Shown here piece by piece: positions 33,286-40,987 of a stretch of DNA of 64,000 nucleotides (positions within the stretch are counted from its first letter, which is position 1; the number at the start of each line of letters is the position of its first letter). This DNA is from JBBROS01 sp965199595 (lineage in GTDB: Bacteria; Pseudomonadota; Alphaproteobacteria; Acetobacterales; Acetobacteraceae). Made by a program: the position numbers and the translations under genes. The notes beneath the pieces were generated by a model, which was given only the letters and a program-made list of their open reading frames with translations, was not told the origin of the DNA and ran no database searches. The DNA lies in assembly GCA_965199595.1 (NCBI GenBank), contig OZ241182.1, forward strand, positions 2,728,001-2,792,000. The letters run 5' to 3'.

Positions 33286-34509
33286 CTACAGCCTGACGAA
33301 GGGACACCCCACCTGGCTCAGCGGCCGCACCGTCTCGGCCGGGGCAAGTGTCGAGACCACGTTGCAGTAGTCCCACGGCCGCTTGCTTTCCGCCGGGGTC
33401 TTCACCTGCAGCAGGTAGGCCGGGATCACCGCCCGCCCATCGGCGCGGATGCTGCCGGAGCCGAAGGCGTCATCGTCGATCGGGATCGCCTTCATCCGCT
33501 CCACCGTCGCCACGCCGCTGCGCCTGGCCTCCACCGCCCCCATGGCCGCGACCGCCCGCAGGTAGTGCGTGGTGATGCCGTAGCACCCGGCATGGGTCAT
33601 GCCCGGATAGGTGCCGCCCAGCCGCGGCAGCACGCGCGCGGTGAAGGCCCGGGTGCGGTCGTTCAGGTCCCAGTAGAAGCTGTTGGTGAACAGCAGGCCC
33701 TGCATGGTGTCCAGCCCGGCACCATGGATGTCGCCCAGGAACGTCACCAGCGCCGCGATCCGCATCTTGCCGCGAAGGCCGAACTCCGCCGCCTGCTTCA
33801 GCACGTTGATCAGGTCGGCGCCGCCCACCGCCAGCGCCAGCACCTCCGCCCCGCTGGCACGGGCGGCCAGCAGCATGGCCGAGAAGTCCATGTTGCCGAG
33901 CGGGCTCTTCGAACTGCCCAGCACCCGGCCGCCGGTCTCGACGACCACGCTGCTGGTCTCCTGCTGCAGGGAGGCCCCGAATGCGTTGTCGCTGGAGATG
34001 AAGAACCAGCTCTTGCCGCCGGACCGGGTGATCTCCGTCGCGACCGCCTTGGACAGCATGTAGGCGTCATAGGTCCAGTTGATCGTGTTGGGCGTGCAGT
34101 CCTTGCCGGTGAACTCGCTGGCGGTGACGGCAGCACCCATGCAGACCTTGTTCTTCTCCTTGCAGATATACGAGGCCGCCAGGCCCACGGCCGAGTTCGG
34201 CCCGGCGATCACCATGTCCACACCCTGCGAGTCGATCCAGTTGCGCACGATCGTGCCGCCGACATCGGGCTTGTTCTGGTGGTCGCCATAGACGATCTCG
34301 ACGTTGAACCCCTTTGATCGTGGATCGGCATCGATCACCGCCTGGCGGGCACATTCGACGCCGGGCATGCCGAGCAGGTCGTTGTAGAGGCCGGAAAAGT
34401 CGGCCAGCACGCCGATCTTCACGGTCGGCAGCGGCGCCTGCGCCAAGGCGGGGCGGAGCAGCGCCGCCCCGGCTGCAGTCGTCAGCAAGCCGCGTCGGTT
34501 CATGCGCAT
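33286..34509 (-). CDS. ABC transporter substrate-binding protein, LivK type, orphan
   Basis: A 407-residue Peripla_BP_6 protein with Tat signal MRMNRRGLLTTAAGAALL, cleavage near ALA-QA. Mature part begins VKIGVLADFSGLYNDLLG; GDHQNKPDVGGTIVRNWID, ADLINVLKQAAEFGL and NSFYWDLNDRTRAF are shared with the proteins at 30923 and 62987. It lies 50 bases downstream of the beta-hydroxyacid dehydrogenase gene on the same strand, so the two are probably one operon. A ligand cannot be assigned. Confidence 0.86.
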   Translation of the reverse strand: MRMNRRGLLTTAAGAALLRPALAQAPLPTVKIGVLADFSGLYNDLLGMPGVECARQAVIDADPRSKGFNVEIVYGDHQNKPDVGGTIVRNWIDSQGVDMVIAGPNSAVGLAASYICKEKNKVCMGAAVTASEFTGKDCTPNTINWTYDAYMLSKAVATEITRSGGKSWFFISSDNAFGASLQQETSSVVVETGGRVLGSSKSPLGNMDFSAMLLAARASGAEVLALAVGGADLINVLKQAAEFGLRGKMRIAALVTFLGDIHGAGLDTMQGLLFTNSFYWDLNDRTRAFTARVLPRLGGTYPGMTHAGCYGITTHYLRAVAAMGAVEARRSGVATVERMKAIPIDDDAFGSGSIRADGRAVIPAYLLQVKTPAESKRPWDYCNVVSTLAPAETVRPLSQVGCPFVRL

Positions 34510-34559
34510 GGCGGTGTCCTCCGGTTGTTCTTACGGCACGGCTCTCGGTCCGGGCCTGA

Positions 34560-35456
34560 TCAATCCGCCAGCCGCGCCTTCGGCACCCCGGCCTGGTCAC
34601 AGGCGGCATCGGCCATCGCCGAGAAATCCTGTCCGCCATAGCCGCGGGCCCGGGCCGCGCTGAAGGCCTCGCGCGCCGCCGCGGCCATCGGCATCGGCAG
34701 CCGGGCGGCATTGGCGGCCTCCACGATCAGGCTCAGGTCCTTGTGCGCCAGGTCGATGGTGAAGCCCGGCGCCACGTCGCCCTTCAGCACCTTGGCCGGC
34801 CAGGCGATCTTCAACTGCCCGTTCACCGCGGTGGTGCCATAGAGCACCTCCAGCGTGCGCTCCAGGTTCAGCCCGAACCGCTGCGACAGCGACAGCGCCT
34901 CCGCATTCATCTGGCAGGATGCGACGGCGAGGAAGTTGTTCACCAGCTTGGTGCGCGTGCCGGCGCCGACCGGGCCGCAATGATAGATGGTGGTGCCCAT
35001 CGCCTCCAGCAGCGGCTTCACCCGCTCGAAATGCTCGGGCTCGCCGCCCACCATGAACAGCGACTCGCCGCGGTCGGCATGGCTGGCCAGGCGGCCGACC
35101 GGCGCATCGACGAAGCCCAGCCCACGCGCCTTGGCCGCAGCCCCCAGCGCGTCCGTCACCTCCGGGTCGATGGTGCTCATGTCCAGCACGACGCTGCCGG
35201 GTCTGGCATGGGCGAACACGCCTTCGGCCATGGTCAGCACGTCCTGCACGATGGCGGAGTTCGGCAGCATGGTGACCACCACGTCGGACCCGGCGGCCAG
35301 CTCCGCGATCGTGTCGCACGGCTTGGCCTGGAGCAGCGCCAGCTCCTCCATCGCGGCCGGGTTCACGTCGTTGACCCGGAGCCGGAACCCCTTGCGGCAC
35401 AGATTGGAAGCCATGGGGCGCCCCATGCGCCCCAGACCAATGAAGCCGACATCCAT
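34560..35456 (-). CDS. NAD(P)-dependent beta-hydroxyacid dehydrogenase (GarR/MmsB-like)
   Basis: A 298-residue dehydrogenase of the 3-hydroxyisobutyrate / tartronate semialdehyde reductase family. Rossmann motif VGFIGLGRMGRPMASNL at the N terminus, the substrate loop FVDAPVGRLASHADRGES (usually DAPVSGG..), and the catalytic Lys in GAGTRTKLVNNFLA near residue 170. The altered DAPVGRLA loop suggests a non-standard substrate. ATG at 35456 is preceded by GGAGGGGTT-like purines. A remnant of a similar gene lies beside the LivK gene near 62.8 kb. Confidence 0.88.
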   Translation of the reverse strand: MDVGFIGLGRMGRPMASNLCRKGFRLRVNDVNPAAMEELALLQAKPCDTIAELAAGSDVVVTMLPNSAIVQDVLTMAEGVFAHARPGSVVLDMSTIDPEVTDALGAAAKARGLGFVDAPVGRLASHADRGESLFMVGGEPEHFERVKPLLEAMGTTIYHCGPVGAGTRTKLVNNFLAVASCQMNAEALSLSQRFGLNLERTLEVLYGTTAVNGQLKIAWPAKVLKGDVAPGFTIDLAHKDLSLIVEAANAARLPMPMAAAAREAFSAARARGYGGQDFSAMADAACDQAGVPKARLAD

Positions 35457-35626
35457 CCTGAACCCCTCCCACAGGCGTCGTTGCACATGCCATTGCCGGA
35501 ACGATACCCAGCGCGGCGCCCGGCGCCCTATACAATCCGGGCATAGCTGGATGAAGCGGGTTCGATATGCCGTCCGATGCCCGTTCCCCTAGGCTGCGCC
35601 GGTAACAGCCAGACAAGGCCCGCCCG

Positions 35627-36157
35627 ATGGCGCAACCAGAGCCGGCTTGGCCCGGCGAGATCTTCGCCTGCCTCAAATCCCACCAGGTGCGGCAGGTCTG
35701 CTACGTCCCGGATGCCGGGCATTCGCGGCTGATCGCCATGGCCCACGACGATGCCGCCATGCAGGCCACGGTGCTGACCACCGAGGAGGAGGGCGTGGCC
35801 CTCGCGGCCGGCGCCTGGCTGGGCGGTGACCGCACGGCGCTGCTGATGCAGTCGAGCGGCGTCGGCAACTGCATCAACATGCTGTCGCTGATGACGGTCT
35901 GCCGGTTCCCGCTCCTCACCCTGGTGACGATGCGGGGCGAGTGGGCGGAGTTCAATCCATGGCAGGTGCCGATGGGCCAGGCGACGCCCGCCGTGCTGCG
36001 GGACATGGGCGTCACCGTGCTGCGGGTGCACCATGCGGAGGAAGCGGCGGAGGTGGTCGATGCCGCCGCCGCCCTGGCCTATGACGGAGACCAGCAGGTC
36101 GCGGTGCTGATCTCCCAGCGCATGATCGGACGCAAGAAATGGGTGGGGCAGGAATGA
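35627..36157 (+). CDS. ComD-like TPP decarboxylase, alpha (pyrimidine-binding) subunit
   Basis: A 176-residue protein corresponding to the N-terminal PYR domain of ThDP enzymes. VRQVCYVPDAGHSRLIAM, the catalytic Glu in TTEEEGVALAAGAWLGG near residue 52 and QSSGVGNCINMLSLM are those of sulfopyruvate decarboxylase ComD and the N half of phosphonopyruvate decarboxylase. The next gene supplies the other half, coupled by ATGA. Together they decarboxylate a 2-oxoacid of the sulfopyruvate/phosphonopyruvate type; which one is unknown. Confidence 0.82.
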   Translation: MAQPEPAWPGEIFACLKSHQVRQVCYVPDAGHSRLIAMAHDDAAMQATVLTTEEEGVALAAGAWLGGDRTALLMQSSGVGNCINMLSLMTVCRFPLLTLVTMRGEWAEFNPWQVPMGQATPAVLRDMGVTVLRVHHAEEAAEVVDAAAALAYDGDQQVAVLISQRMIGRKKWVGQE

Positions 36158-36738
36158 CCGGATTCGGAACCCTGGACCGCCGCGCCGCGGTGGCCGCCCT
36201 GCTGCAGGACCGTGGCGAGCTTCTGGTCGTCACCGGGCTGGGCTCGCCCACCTACGACGTGTTCGCCGCCGGGGACCACGATGCCAACTTCTATCTGTGG
36301 GGGGCCATGGGCGGGGCCGGGCTGATCGGGCTCGGCCTGGCCCTGGCGCAGCCCGGACGCCCGGTCGCGGTGATCACCGGCGATGGCGAGCAGCTCATGG
36401 GCCTGGGCGGCCTGCTGACCATCGCCGTCAAGCGCCCGCCGAACCTGACCCTGGTGGTGCTGGACAACGGGCATTTCGGCGAGACCGGGATGCAGCGCAG
36501 CCACAGCGGCCACGGCCAGGACCTGGCGGCGATCGCGGCCAGCGCCGGGCTGACCGCCATGACGGTGAGCGAAACCCACGAACTGCCCGCAGCCCGCGCT
36601 GCGCTGCACCACAATGCGGGCCCAGGCCTGATCCGGGTCCGCATCGCCCCGGGCGACACGCCGCGGGCCCTGCCGGCGCGCGATGGCGTGTTCCTCAAGC
36701 AGCGGTTCCGCGGCGCGCTGGGTTACGGCGTGGCCTGA
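36154..36738 (+). CDS. ComE-like TPP decarboxylase, beta (diphosphate-binding) subunit
   Basis: A 194-residue PP domain of a ThDP enzyme. The TPP/Mg motif GDGEQLMGLGG ... VVLDNGHFGETG lies at about residues 75-110 and MGGAGLIGLGLALAQP precedes it. It pairs with the preceding ComD-like subunit to complete one active site. The stop region overlaps by 16 bases with the convergent LysR gene. The final residues FLKQRFRGALGYGVA are an ordinary tail. Confidence 0.82.
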   Translation: MTGFGTLDRRAAVAALLQDRGELLVVTGLGSPTYDVFAAGDHDANFYLWGAMGGAGLIGLGLALAQPGRPVAVITGDGEQLMGLGGLLTIAVKRPPNLTLVVLDNGHFGETGMQRSHSGHGQDLAAIAASAGLTAMTVSETHELPAARAALHHNAGPGLIRVRIAPGDTPRALPARDGVFLKQRFRGALGYGVA

Positions 36739-37664
36739 TCGCCCGCCAGCCGCATCGCCCAGTGCCCGGCCCCCACCAGCCGCGCGATCTCGGACAGCAG
36801 CACGGCGGAGATGGCGGCGCTGGCGACCGAGGCGGCATGGCCGGGCGCCGCAGCCAGGATCAGTTCGCGCGTGATGGCCGGCCGGACGATGGCCGCGGTC
36901 TCCAGCCGCCCGGCCTCCACCTCCAGCCGGATGGCGGAGGGCGGCAGCACGGTGTAGCCCAGGCCCTCCTCCACCAGGCTGGTCAGCACACGATACGAAT
37001 CCGCCTCCATCACGATGTCCAGCGAACAGCCCCGCCGCGCCGCCGCCTTCTCGATCAGGGCACGCAGGCCATGCGAATAGCTCGGCAGGATCAGCCGCTG
37101 CCGCAGCAGCCACCCCACCTCGACCATGCCGCGCCGGCGCAGCCCACACCCCGGCGGGCCCACCGCGACCACGTCATCCCGCCCGATCGGCCGCACCGTC
37201 AGATGCAGGTCCACCGCCGGGCCGTAGATGATGGCGAGGTCCAGCTCGCCCCGGTGCAGCCATTCGACCAGGTGCCCGCCATAACTCTCCACGATGCGCA
37301 GCGCGATGCCCGGCAGTTCCGTCGCCACCCGCCGCGCGAACCGGGCGGAGACGACGTTGCTCACGGTCGGCACCAGGCCCAGCGTGACGCCGCCGGACGG
37401 CGCGCCGCCAGCCGACCGGATGTCGTCGCGCACCTGCTCGATCTGCCGCACCAGCCCGGCGGTGCGCTCCACCAGCATCTGCCCCGCCTCCGTCAGCACC
37501 ATGCCGCGGCCGGTGCGGATGAACAGCTTGGCCTGCAGCTCGTGTTCCAGCAGCTTCACCTGGCGGCTCAGGGCCGGCTGCGCCACGCGCAGGCGGTCGG
37601 AGGCCTTGCTCAGGCTGCCCAACTCGGCCACCAGCTTGAAGGTGCGCAACTGCCGCAGATCCAT
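36723..37664 (-). CDS. LysR family transcriptional regulator
   Basis: A 313-residue regulator. Residues 1-60 are the winged helix-turn-helix: MDLRQLRTFKLVAELGSLSK, ASDRLRVAQPALSRQVKLLE. The remainder is the two-lobed effector domain (LGLVPTVSNVV, GELDLAIIYGP, VEEGLGYTVLPPSAI). MDLRQL at 37664 is the family-typical start; an ATG five codons earlier is possible. It is convergent with the ComDE-like genes and divergent from an aldo/keto reductase, either of which could be its target. Confidence 0.92.
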   Translation of the reverse strand: MDLRQLRTFKLVAELGSLSKASDRLRVAQPALSRQVKLLEHELQAKLFIRTGRGMVLTEAGQMLVERTAGLVRQIEQVRDDIRSAGGAPSGGVTLGLVPTVSNVVSARFARRVATELPGIALRIVESYGGHLVEWLHRGELDLAIIYGPAVDLHLTVRPIGRDDVVAVGPPGCGLRRRGMVEVGWLLRQRLILPSYSHGLRALIEKAAARRGCSLDIVMEADSYRVLTSLVEEGLGYTVLPPSAIRLEVEAGRLETAAIVRPAITRELILAAAPGHAASVASAAISAVLLSEIARLVGAGHWAMRLAGDQATP

Positions 37665-37811
37665 GCCCGACTGTCGCATGCCGCGGCGCCGTGACCTATG
37701 GGGCGCACCCGGTCCGCGACGATCAGCCCGGGACCGGCGAAATCTGACGCAGCGGTGATCATCGGCCGCCATCGGTTTCAGCCATACTGCGGCGAATCGA
37801 ACGGAGGCGAC

Positions 37812-38705
37812 ATGGTCCGCATGACGCGGCGGGAGTTTGGCATGGCCGGCGCGGCCCTCGCGCTGATGGCCGGCCCGGTCCGGGCGCAACCGAAGCCACC
37901 CGTGGTCCAGCTGCCCCAGGGCGGCACCGCCCCCGCCCTCGGGCAGGGCACCTGGCACCTCGCACAGGGCCGCCATCCGGAGGCCGAGGAGGAGCAGGCC
38001 CTGCAAACCGGCCTCTCCCTCGGCATGACGCTGCTGGACACGGCCGAGCTGTACGGCGCCGGCCGCGCCGAACGCATGGTCGGCCACCTGGTCGCGGGCA
38101 GGCGGGACCAGGTGTTCATCGTCTCCAAGGTGCTGCCGAACCACGCCACCCGGTCCGGCATCCGCGAGGCCTGCAGCGCCAGCCTGGCCCGGCTCGGCAC
38201 CGACCACCTGGACCTCTACCTCCTGCACTGGCGCGGCGGCGTGGGTGACCTGCACCCCGTCGTCGAGACCTTCGAGGCGCTGCGGCAGGAAGGCCGGATC
38301 CGCCGCTGGGGCGTGTCCAACTTCAGCGTCCCGGACCTCGAGGAGCTGATGCGCGTGCCCTACGGCGACGCCTGCGCCGTGAACCAGGTCCGCTACGGCC
38401 TGGACCAGCGCGGCGTCGAGCGGGACCTCGTGCCGTGGTGCAGCCGCCATCGCATGCCGATCATGGCCTACTCGCCCCTGGGCAGCGGCGGCGGGATGCT
38501 GCGCAACGCCGGGCTCGGCCGGGTCGCGGCACGGCTGGGCGTGAGCCCGGCCGCGGTGGCCATCGCCTGGACCATGCGCAACGGCCAGACCATCTCCATC
38601 CCGGAATCCGGCTCACCCGGCCACGTGCGTGAAAACGCGGCGGCGCTGAACCTGCGCCTCACGCCACAGGACCTGGCCGAGCTCGACCAGGCATTCCCCG
38701 CATGA
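37812..38705 (+). CDS. Tat-exported aldo/keto reductase
   Basis: A 297-residue protein. Residues 1-26 (MVRMTRREFGMAGAALALMA, cleavage at VRA-QP) are a full Tat signal. The mature part is an (alpha/beta)8 aldo/keto reductase with the tetrad Asp and Tyr in LLDTAELYGAG, Lys in VSKVLPN and His in LYLLHWRGG; AYSPLGSGG and SIPESGSPGHVRENAA bind NADPH in relatives. Tat transport would carry the folded holoenzyme to the periplasm. It is 18 bases upstream of another Tat-signal dehydrogenase. Confidence 0.88.
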   Translation: MVRMTRREFGMAGAALALMAGPVRAQPKPPVVQLPQGGTAPALGQGTWHLAQGRHPEAEEEQALQTGLSLGMTLLDTAELYGAGRAERMVGHLVAGRRDQVFIVSKVLPNHATRSGIREACSASLARLGTDHLDLYLLHWRGGVGDLHPVVETFEALRQEGRIRRWGVSNFSVPDLEELMRVPYGDACAVNQVRYGLDQRGVERDLVPWCSRHRMPIMAYSPLGSGGGMLRNAGLGRVAARLGVSPAAVAIAWTMRNGQTISIPESGSPGHVRENAAALNLRLTPQDLAELDQAFPA

Positions 38706-38723
38706 ACCCCGGAGGACCGACCC

Positions 38724-39485
38724 ATGGCTGACCCAACCAACCTCGACCGGCGCGCCGTCATGCTGCTGGCGGGCGGAGCCACCATCGCCGCGCTTGCCGC
38801 CCCGGCCGCCCGCGCGCAGCCCGCAGCCACCCCGCCCGCCGGAAAGGCCCGCATCGGCATCATCGGCGCCGGGCACATCGGCAGCACGCTCGGCACGCTG
38901 TGGGTGAAGGCGGGCCACCCCGTGCTGTTCTCGTCGCGGCACCCGGAGCAGCTCAAGCCCCTCGTGGACGGGCTGGGCGCACTGGCCCAGGCCGGAACCC
39001 CGCAGGAGGCGGCGGCCTTCGGCGACATCGTGTTCATCGCCGTGCCCTACGGCGCCATGCCGGCCCTCGGCGGCCAGCTCGCGCCCGCCTTGTCGGGCAA
39101 GGTGCTGATCGACGCCGGGAACGCCGTGGCCGCGCGTGACGGGGACGCGATGGCCCTGGTGCGCGACAAGGGAATCGGCCTGGCCACCGCCAGCCTGTTC
39201 CCGGGCGCCAGGGTCGTGCGGGCCTTCAACACGCTCGGCTACCGCGTCCTCCAGGCCCAGGCGCACCGCCAGGGCGCACCGCTGGCGATCCCGATCGCGG
39301 GTGACGACGAGGCGTCCTTGGACACCGCGGCGATGCTGGTGCGTGATGCCGGGTTCGAGCCGGTGGTGGTCGGCGGGCTGGCCCGTGCGACGGAGTTTGC
39401 CATGGGCGCCCCCGGCTACGGCAAGGACGTCGATGCCCCGGCCCTCCGTCAGATCCTCGGTCTGGCCGCCGCGCCGCCGCGGTAG
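38724..39485 (+). CDS. Tat-exported NAD(P)-binding reductase (F420:NADP oxidoreductase-like)
   Basis: A 253-residue protein. DRRAVMLLAGGATIAALAAP with ARA-QP is a Tat signal. The rest is a Rossmann fold starting RIGIIGAGHIGSTLGTLW, with the NADP-phosphate-binding FSSRHPEQ, FIAVPYGAMPAL and ARVVRAFNTLGYRVL, as in NADPH-dependent F420 reductases and related YpdA/NADP-binding proteins. Located between the Tat aldo/keto reductase and an ATP/ADP-antiporter-like gene (10-base gap), likely one operon. Cofactor use in the periplasm is not established. Confidence 0.82.
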   Translation: MADPTNLDRRAVMLLAGGATIAALAAPAARAQPAATPPAGKARIGIIGAGHIGSTLGTLWVKAGHPVLFSSRHPEQLKPLVDGLGALAQAGTPQEAAAFGDIVFIAVPYGAMPALGGQLAPALSGKVLIDAGNAVAARDGDAMALVRDKGIGLATASLFPGARVVRAFNTLGYRVLQAQAHRQGAPLAIPIAGDDEASLDTAAMLVRDAGFEPVVVGGLARATEFAMGAPGYGKDVDAPALRQILGLAAAPPR

Positions 39486-39495
39486 CGAAGGATCG

Positions 39496-40914
39496 ATGCC
39501 CGGCGCCCCACTCGCCGATCCCGGCATCCCTGCCGCGAACAGCCCTGCCTATCGCCTGCTGCGCCGCATCGTGGATATCCGTCCGGCGGAGGCGGAGGCC
39601 CTGCTCTGGGCCTGGCTGTACATCTTCTGCATCCTGTGCTCCTATTCGGTGATGCGCCCCATCCGGGACCAGGCGGGGATCGCGGGCGGGGTGAACAACC
39701 TGCAATGGCTGTTCACCGGCACCCTGCTGGGCATGCTGGCGCTGAACCTGCCCTTCGCCTGGCTGGTGCGCAGCATGCCGCGCAGCCGGTTCATTCCCCT
39801 CACCTACCGCTTCTTCGCCGCGAACATCCTGCTGTTCGCCGTGGCGCAGTATGCCGCCAGCGGCGAAGCCGCCATCTGGGTGGGGCGCGCATTCTTCATC
39901 TGGACCTCGGTGTTCAGCCTGTTCGTGGTCTCCGTGTTCTGGGCACTGCTGGTGGACCTGTTCACCGCCGACCAGGGCAAGCGGCTGTTCGGCATGGTCG
40001 CCGCCGGCGCCTCGGTGGGAGCGATCACCGGCTCCGCGGTCACCGCCTCGCTCGCGGCCCTGGTGCCGCCCTGGTCGCTGCTGGTGGTGGCCGCCCTGCT
40101 GATCGAGGTCGCGGTATTCTGCGTCCGTCGCCTGGGCCGGCTTTCCCCCGCGCTCAGCCGGCCGCAGGCAGCGGAGGGCGCCCGGCACGGCGACGTCGCG
40201 GAACGGGAGCTGGCGGAGCGGCACGCCGAGCAGACCAGCACGACGGTGCCCATGGGCGGCGGCGTGCTGTCCGGCATCCTGCGCGCGCTGGTCCAGCCCT
40301 ACCTGCTGAACGTCAGCATCTTCCTGATGCTGTTCTCCATCACCTCCACCTTCCTCTACTTCCAGCAGGCCTCGATCATCGGCAGCAGCCTGGGCTCCCG
40401 CGCCGCACAGACGCAGTTCCTGGCAACCATCGACCTGGTGGTGAACATGCTGACCCTCGGGGTCCAGCTGTTCCTGACCGGGCGCATCGTCCGCACGTTG
40501 GGGGTCACGGCCACCATCGCCCTGTTGCCCGGCTTCAGCGTCGTGGGCTTCGCCGTGCTGGCGGCCTTCCCGGCCCTGTCCAGCGTGGTGTCGTTCCAGG
40601 TGCTGCGCCGGGCCGCGAACTTCGCCATCACCCGGCCGACGCGGGAGGTGCTGTTCACCGTGCTGCCGCGGGAGGACCGCTACAAGGCCAAGAGCTTCAT
40701 CGACACGGTGGTCTATCGCCTGGGGGACCAGGTGGGCGCCTGGTCCTATGCCGGGCTGGCAGCGCTCGGCTATACGCTGCACGGCATCGCGCTGGTGGCG
40801 ATCCCGGTGTGTGCCCTATGGCTCGGCAACGCCGTGTGGCTCGGCCGGCGCGAGACGAGGATGGCGGCGGAGCAGGCCCGCGCGGCAAGTCACAGGCCTG
40901 TGGCAGCGACCTGA
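39496..40914 (+). CDS. ATP/ADP translocase (TLC)-like or MFS-type membrane protein
   Basis: A 472-residue protein with about eleven to twelve membrane helices. After a 30-residue cytoplasmic N terminus comes LLWAWLYIFCILCSYSVMRP with IRDQAGIAGG, WLFTGTLLGMLALNLPFAW, a central hydrophilic linker (about residues 215-250, Ala/Glu-rich) and a second set of helices (FLMLFSITSTFLYFQQ on). This arrangement, including MRPIRD, matches free-living bacterial members of the nucleotide-translocase-like family often annotated as MFS transporters. Nucleotide exchange itself is unproven for these relatives. Confidence 0.7.
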   Translation: MPGAPLADPGIPAANSPAYRLLRRIVDIRPAEAEALLWAWLYIFCILCSYSVMRPIRDQAGIAGGVNNLQWLFTGTLLGMLALNLPFAWLVRSMPRSRFIPLTYRFFAANILLFAVAQYAASGEAAIWVGRAFFIWTSVFSLFVVSVFWALLVDLFTADQGKRLFGMVAAGASVGAITGSAVTASLAALVPPWSLLVVAALLIEVAVFCVRRLGRLSPALSRPQAAEGARHGDVAERELAERHAEQTSTTVPMGGGVLSGILRALVQPYLLNVSIFLMLFSITSTFLYFQQASIIGSSLGSRAAQTQFLATIDLVVNMLTLGVQLFLTGRIVRTLGVTATIALLPGFSVVGFAVLAAFPALSSVVSFQVLRRAANFAITRPTREVLFTVLPREDRYKAKSFIDTVVYRLGDQVGAWSYAGLAALGYTLHGIALVAIPVCALWLGNAVWLGRRETRMAAEQARAASHRPVAAT

Positions 40915-40938
40915 GCACTCCAGGGAAGGACGCCCGAT

Positions 40939-40987
40939 GCTGACCGCCCGGCTTCGGGATCGCCTCCGGGATCGCCGCCGGGTCAGC
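40939..40987. terminator. possible bidirectional terminator between convergent genes
   Basis: GCTGACC (40939-40945) pairs with GGTCAGC (40981-40987), extended inward by imperfect G/C pairing, in the 68-base gap between the translocase-like gene and the convergent flavin monooxygenase. Confidence 0.35.
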
